Below, in pieces: positions 60,639 to 64,000 of a DNA stretch of 64,000 bases (positions are counted from its first letter, which is position 1; each line of letters opens with the position of its first letter). The notes beneath the pieces were generated by a model. It did no database searches. It had not been told where the DNA came from and worked only from the letters and a program-made list of their open reading frames with translations. Origin of the DNA: Caldifarciminota bacterium (lineage in GTDB: Bacteria; Hydrothermota; UBA3073); contig JAUWGP010000001.1 of the NCBI GenBank assembly GCA_030606335.1, forward strand, positions 62,001 through 126,000, written 5' to 3'. A program made the position numbers and the translations under genes.

Positions 60639-61277
60639 TTAATCTTCTTTCGAATTGTGGTGGAAACTTTCAAGTAATACAATACACTCGTCACGAACTT
60701 CTACAAGCTTTGGGTCCGTTACTTGTTTTAGAGCTTTTATACGCAAACTTGCTTCTAGACGTTCAGCCTTATCACGACCACAATATTCGGGACCAAAGTT
60801 TCCAACAAGTGCATCTAACCGGGAGACAAGATTACGATGAGTATATAGCTCCTCAAGGAATAACTTTGGATTAATCCGGATCAACGTACCCAATATGATA
60901 TCCAACTCTTCAGAGAACGCCGCATCTCCAAACGTCGTAAGTAAGCGGAATGCCAGTTGCACTGCCTTTCGATCACTCGTGTAGACTTGACGTTCAAGCA
61001 TGTCTAAAGATTCATAAACCTCCCAGGTAATATCTTCATATTCTTTAGTAAAATCAATATACTGAGTAACATGACCTGTGTCAGGTAGCAGCTCATACAC
61101 TCGTATAGCATTCTCACTTGAAGGATATGAGATATATTCCTTCCAAGCTTCATAGAACTTAGCTAAATCAAATCCTTCTTGTAACTCAGGTTTGCAACTT
61201 GCAGGCAGTGCTATTAACGCTAGGAATATTAAAAGAGAAGAAAAGTAATGAAGATATCTTGTCCATAGATTAAACAT
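60639..61277 (-). CDS. Secreted helical protein, paralogue 2 of the duplicated block
   Basis: The 212-residue product has the same signal region (FSSLLIFLALIALPASC) and layout as the protein at 48708-49346, with strongest conservation in the first 60 residues and in RIKALKQVTDPKLVEVRDEC near the end; differences cluster between 70 and 170. No domain is recognised. The start ATG 61277 follows AAGGAGG. The flanking elements and promoter are the same as for paralogue 1. Confidence 0.8.
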   Translation of the reverse strand: MFNLWTRYLHYFSSLLIFLALIALPASCKPELQEGFDLAKFYEAWKEYISYPSSENAIRVYELLPDTGHVTQYIDFTKEYEDITWEVYESLDMLERQVYTSDRKAVQLAFRLLTTFGDAAFSEELDIILGTLIRINPKLFLEELYTHRNLVSRLDALVGNFGPEYCGRDKAERLEASLRIKALKQVTDPKLVEVRDECIVLLESFHHNSKED

Positions 61278-61294
61278 CGCGGCACCTCCTTTAT

Positions 61295-61372
61295 CTATTC
61301 ATCTTCCCTCTCCTGCTCCTGCTGATATTGTCCTTCTTGAGCAGGTTGAGGACCATAAACAGGATCATCAAG
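61295..61372 (-). pseudogene. 3' remnant of a gene (paralogue of 49364-49435)
   Basis: 25 codons (DDPVYGPQPAQEGQYQQ...EREDE) end at TAG 61295, followed by the paralogue 2 ribosome binding site. Upstream lies the family B element at 61379. Gln/Glu-rich acidic tail. Confidence 0.6.
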
Positions 61373-61378
61373 GAAATC

Positions 61379-61550
61379 GGGGTCAGGCTAAGAGATAAGA
61401 GATAGAATATAAGCTCTCTACTATTACTAAAAAATATCACATAATAAAAAGCTCCTTCATTTTCAATCCACATCTTCCTGAACATTTCTTCATTTTACCA
61501 TAACTTTCCGTCCATGTCAAGTTATATTTCTTATCTCTTAGCCTGACCCC
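61379..61550. mobile_element. Family B element (copy 3)
   Basis: A 172-bp element whose ends GGGGTCAGGCTAAGAGATAA and TTATCTCTTAGCCTGACCCC are perfect inverse copies (22 bp in total). It has the same minus-strand TTGACA-17-TAAAAT promoter and transposase-start frame as copies 1 and 2, with MFRKMWIENEGAFYYV here. Confidence 0.88.
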
Positions 61551-61577
61551 CAATATCAAATCTTCACAACTTTTTCC

Positions 61578-61609
61578 TTGACTTTTCCCCTTTTTTATTA
61601 TATTATACT
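61578..61609 (+). promoter_or_regulatory. Promoter of the molybdenum hydroxylase operon
   Basis: TTGACT at 61578-61583 with TATTAT at 61601 (17-bp spacer) or TATACT at 61604. Flanks CTTTTTCC before and ACTATAAGGG after are almost those of the promoter at 49715. Confidence 0.65.
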
Positions 61610-61636
61610 ATAAGGGCTTCCGAAAGGAAACTTTTT

Positions 61637-61707
61637 AGACAGGATGAACAAGATAGACAGGATTTTTTTAATTCTTTTATTTATCTTGTAAATCCGGTTA
61701 ATCCTGT
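61637..61707. repeat. GACAGGAT-bounded inverted repeat
   Basis: GACAGGATGAACAAGATAGA at the left and ATCTTGTAAATCCGGTTAAT followed by CCTGTC at the right form an imperfect stem. It is the same type as at 49773-49918, lying between promoter and first gene in both duplicated blocks. Confidence 0.6.
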
Positions 61708-61787
61708 CAAAAAAATAGTGTCGTATCTTTTATAATTACCTTAAATCATATCTTAAAAAGAGCCTACTTACACTTCATTTAAAGAAT

Positions 61788-62612
61788 ATGAGAGATAAAG
61801 ACACAAAAGAGATTGAATGGTATTTCCCTGAATGTTTTGATGAGGCGTCTCGTCTGCTGAAAAAGGAGGGAGTTATTCCTCATGGTGGAGGAACTAGCAT
61901 AAGAAGAGCCAGCTTAGGTCACTTATTTGGATTGATTGAACTGTCTCATCTACCAATGCATTATTTTCTTGTTGATGATGGCATTATTGAGATAGGTGCA
62001 ACAAATACTTTTTCAGATGTTATTGAAAATATACGAAAAATAGATCCGGAACATATTCTGGTAAAATCTCTCTGGCAATCGGCATCTACTCCATTAAGAA
62101 ATCGGATTACAATAGGTGGCAGTATCGCCTACTTCCCAATATGGTCGGATTTAATGGGGTCTCTTATTGCCCTTGATGCCGAAGTAACTCTTATAGGTAA
62201 GAATGAAGGCATCTATCCTATAACACAATATGTAAACGACCGTAATCTTAGGAGTGGAGCACTTATTAAAAGTATTAAATTCAAGCAGAATGGATGGTCT
62301 TCATACTATCATCGTGAGTCCAGGACTAACTTTGATTATTCAAGTTTCAATATTACCATTCTTTTGAAGACAATCAAAACCAAAATAGAAGATATAAGAA
62401 TTGCTTTGGTGGGCTGCACTAAAAAATACAAGAGACTAATCGAGCTGGAAAAGTATTTCAAAGGCAAGAAAGTAAATAAAATAAACTCGGAAGAAATCTT
62501 GGGTAGTATTGATGTTACTTTTCCCGCCAAAAAACTGGGAAGTCCTGAATATATAAGTCATCTTGTAGGTATTCAGCTAGAAAGAGGATTTGAGGAAATT
62601 TTAAACAGTTGA
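61788..62612 (+). CDS. FAD-binding subunit of a molybdenum hydroxylase (XdhB/CoxM-like)
   Basis: The 274-residue product has the family's FAD motifs: IPHGGGTSIRR near 31-41 (usual AGGTxL) and TIGGSIAYFPIWSDLMGSLIAL near 106-125 (usual TxGGN...ADxxxALLAL), then a CO_deh_flav_C-like end. It would pass electrons from the iron-sulphur subunit to the acceptor. It is the first gene of an FAD/2Fe-2S/molybdopterin operon with a weak ribosome binding site, and ends 4 bp before the next start. The substrate of the complex (purine, aldehyde, CO or other) is not evident. Confidence 0.87.
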   Translation: MRDKDTKEIEWYFPECFDEASRLLKKEGVIPHGGGTSIRRASLGHLFGLIELSHLPMHYFLVDDGIIEIGATNTFSDVIENIRKIDPEHILVKSLWQSASTPLRNRITIGGSIAYFPIWSDLMGSLIALDAEVTLIGKNEGIYPITQYVNDRNLRSGALIKSIKFKQNGWSSYYHRESRTNFDYSSFNITILLKTIKTKIEDIRIALVGCTKKYKRLIELEKYFKGKKVNKINSEEILGSIDVTFPAKKLGSPEYISHLVGIQLERGFEEILNS

Positions 62613-62616
62613 ATAG

Positions 62617-63084
62617 ATGGAAGGTTTCTTTAAAATAAACGGAGAAGATAAAAAATTCTTCTTTAATTCCCGTGCCATTTTACTGGATGTCCTCAGGGAA
62701 AACGGCTACACAGAAGTAAAAGATGGCTGCCGGGAAGGGGAATGTGGTGCCTGTGTAGTGATTCTTGACGAGAAATTGGTCAACTCCTGCCAGGTCTTTG
62801 CTGCTTCAGCCATTGGTAAAGATATTAAAACAGTGAAGGGACTTGGAGATATCCACTCACCACATCTGATACAGACAGCTTTTGTGGAGTCAGGCGCTGT
62901 TCAATGCGGATTCTGTACACCAGGGATGGTGCTGGCTGCATATAACCTTTTAAAACAGAATTCCGACCCTACAGAAGATGAAATAAAGAGGGCGCTCGAT
63001 GGAAATCTCTGTCGATGTACGGGATATGTTAAAATTATTGATGCCGTAAAAATGGCTGCCAAAAAGATACGGAAAAATGGATAA
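62617..63084 (+). CDS. 2Fe-2S subunit of a molybdenum hydroxylase (XdhC/CoxS-like)
   Basis: The 155-residue product holds the two clusters typical of the small subunit: a plant-ferredoxin type CREGECGACVVILDEKLVNSC (38-58) and a helical type QCGFCTPGM (about 98-106) with CRCTGY (about 132-137). It transfers electrons from the molybdenum centre to FAD. It ends with TAA overlapping the first codons of the molybdopterin subunit by 8 bp. Confidence 0.95.
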   Translation: MEGFFKINGEDKKFFFNSRAILLDVLRENGYTEVKDGCREGECGACVVILDEKLVNSCQVFAASAIGKDIKTVKGLGDIHSPHLIQTAFVESGAVQCGFCTPGMVLAAYNLLKQNSDPTEDEIKRALDGNLCRCTGYVKIIDAVKMAAKKIRKNG

Positions 63085-64000
63085 ATACTTAAATATTGGG
63101 AAATCTGTAAAAAAAATAGATGCCACATCACTCGTGACAGGAGTAGATAAGTTTACAGATGATTTCAAACTTATAGACCCCCTCTATATCGCCATCCTGT
63201 ATTCTCCACATTCGCATGCAGAAATAATGAACATTGACACAACAAAGGCCGAAAATATAAAAGGTGTTGTAGATATCCTTCATTATAAAAATGTTCCAGG
63301 GGTTTTACACACCACTGCTGGTCAGGGATATCCCGAACCATCGCCCTATGATACGTATCTCTTTGATAAAAAGGTGCGGTTTGTGGGAGACAGGGTAGCT
63401 CTTGTGGCTGCTGAGACGAAGGAAGCAGCAGTTGAAGCAAAGGATAAGATAAAGGTCGATTACAAAGTTCTTACATCCCTCTTTAACCCGGAAAAAGCAA
63501 TGGAAAATTCTGCTCAGCAAATCCATGAAGATGATGAGTATGCCAAAATCCCTGTGAAGTACAGACCTGATATAAATCTTGCTGCAGAGGTTGAAATCAC
63601 TTTAGGAGACATAGAAAAGGGTTTTCAGAAGGCAGATTTTATACTGGAACATATTTATCAAACACAATATGCCTCACATTGTGCTATAGAACCTCATGCC
63701 GCTTTATCTTTTTTCGACGAGAGAGGAAGGTTGGTTATAATCTCCTCAACACAGGTTCCCTTTCATGTTAGAAGAATCGTAAGTAGCGTCCTCTCCATAC
63801 CAGCAGGGATGATACGGGTAATTAAACCAAGAATCGGAGGAGGATTTGGTGGAAAACAGGAGGTGTTTTTAGAGCCTCTTGTTGCACTTGTTACATGGCG
63901 AAACAAACGTCCAGCCAAGATTATACTATCGAGAAAGGAAGTCTTTGTCTCCTCAAGAACACGGCACCCTACAAGAATCAGAATGAAAACAGGAGTCAAA
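63077..64000 (+). CDS. Molybdopterin-binding catalytic subunit (xanthine dehydrogenase-like), 5' part
   Basis: From ATG 63077, 308 codons are open to the window edge. The start NIGKSVKKIDATSLVTGVDKF matches the usual head, the domain through about 130 (VRFVGDRVALVAAETKEAA) is the Ald_Xan_dh_C fold, and the molybdopterin-contact PRIGGGFGGKQEVFLEPL lies near 256-273. The catalytic Glu and remaining cofactor motifs are beyond the edge. The protein would hydroxylate a carbon next to a ring nitrogen or carbonyl; which substrate cannot be told. Confidence 0.93.
   Translation, partial: MDKYLNIGKSVKKIDATSLVTGVDKFTDDFKLIDPLYIAILYSPHSHAEIMNIDTTKAENIKGVVDILHYKNVPGVLHTTAGQGYPEPSPYDTYLFDKKVRFVGDRVALVAAETKEAAVEAKDKIKVDYKVLTSLFNPEKAMENSAQQIHEDDEYAKIPVKYRPDINLAAEVEITLGDIEKGFQKADFILEHIYQTQYASHCAIEPHAALSFFDERGRLVIISSTQVPFHVRRIVSSVLSIPAGMIRVIKPRIGGGFGGKQEVFLEPLVALVTWRNKRPAKIILSRKEVFVSSRTRHPTRIRMKTGVK

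Overview
The window is AT-rich bacterial DNA that looks like a candidate-phylum, FCB-like Gram-negative, perhaps WOR-3/Stahlbacteria (inference; no rRNA is present). The grounds are a TonB-dependent receptor with a carboxypeptidase-regulatory N-terminal domain, a PorV/PorQ-type protein, several large secreted proteins ending in a C-terminal sorting domain with NPNPF and IYDLAGR motifs, and many palindromic interspersed repeats.

Layout. 1-3.3 kb (-): a secreted protein cut by the window edge and a TonB-dependent receptor. 3.7-7.1 kb (+): a very AT-rich accessory patch with a winged-helix/membrane protein, a DNA methyltransferase fused to an Mrr-like nuclease domain, and an all-helical protein. 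7.5-14.4 kb (-): GT9 glycosyltransferase, topA, thiD, a PorV/PorQ protein and MoxR. 14.6-18.8 kb (+): a housekeeping operon rpsG-lolD-tpiA-secG-rplU-rpmA-MBL hydrolase, with a clear promoter, a hairpin before the rpsG ribosome binding site and a strong terminator. 18.8-24.6 kb (+): an Ogt-MazG fusion, EF-G, histidine ammonia-lyase and a methyltransferase.

24.6-31.1 kb (+) is a second accessory patch. It holds paired 95-bp inverted-repeat elements, a membrane-protein gene broken by one TGA, an MjaI-like restriction-modification pair whose methylase carries a nuclease-fold tail, an orphan class III nucleotide cyclase and a TPR protein. 31.1-45.2 kb (+) is mainly an exported-protein region: 5'-nucleotidase, caspase-fold-like and transglutaminase-like proteins with sorting domains, a lipoprotein, a DUF885 hydrolase, a VIT/VWA protein with an apparent frameshift at its start, and a TPR/DUF2271 protein.

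45.2-61.7 kb is saturated with three families of small inverted-repeat elements that share similar ends. One carries the first codons of a REP-associated (Y1) transposase. They truncate several genes, and a duplicated 1.2-kb block (element, gene, element, promoter) brackets a two-gene operon for an acidic secreted protein and a 2705-residue secreted giant. 61.8-64 kb (+) begins a xanthine-dehydrogenase/CO-dehydrogenase-like molybdenum hydroxylase operon (FAD, 2Fe-2S and molybdopterin subunits) that runs off the window. I saw no rRNA, tRNA or CRISPR array.
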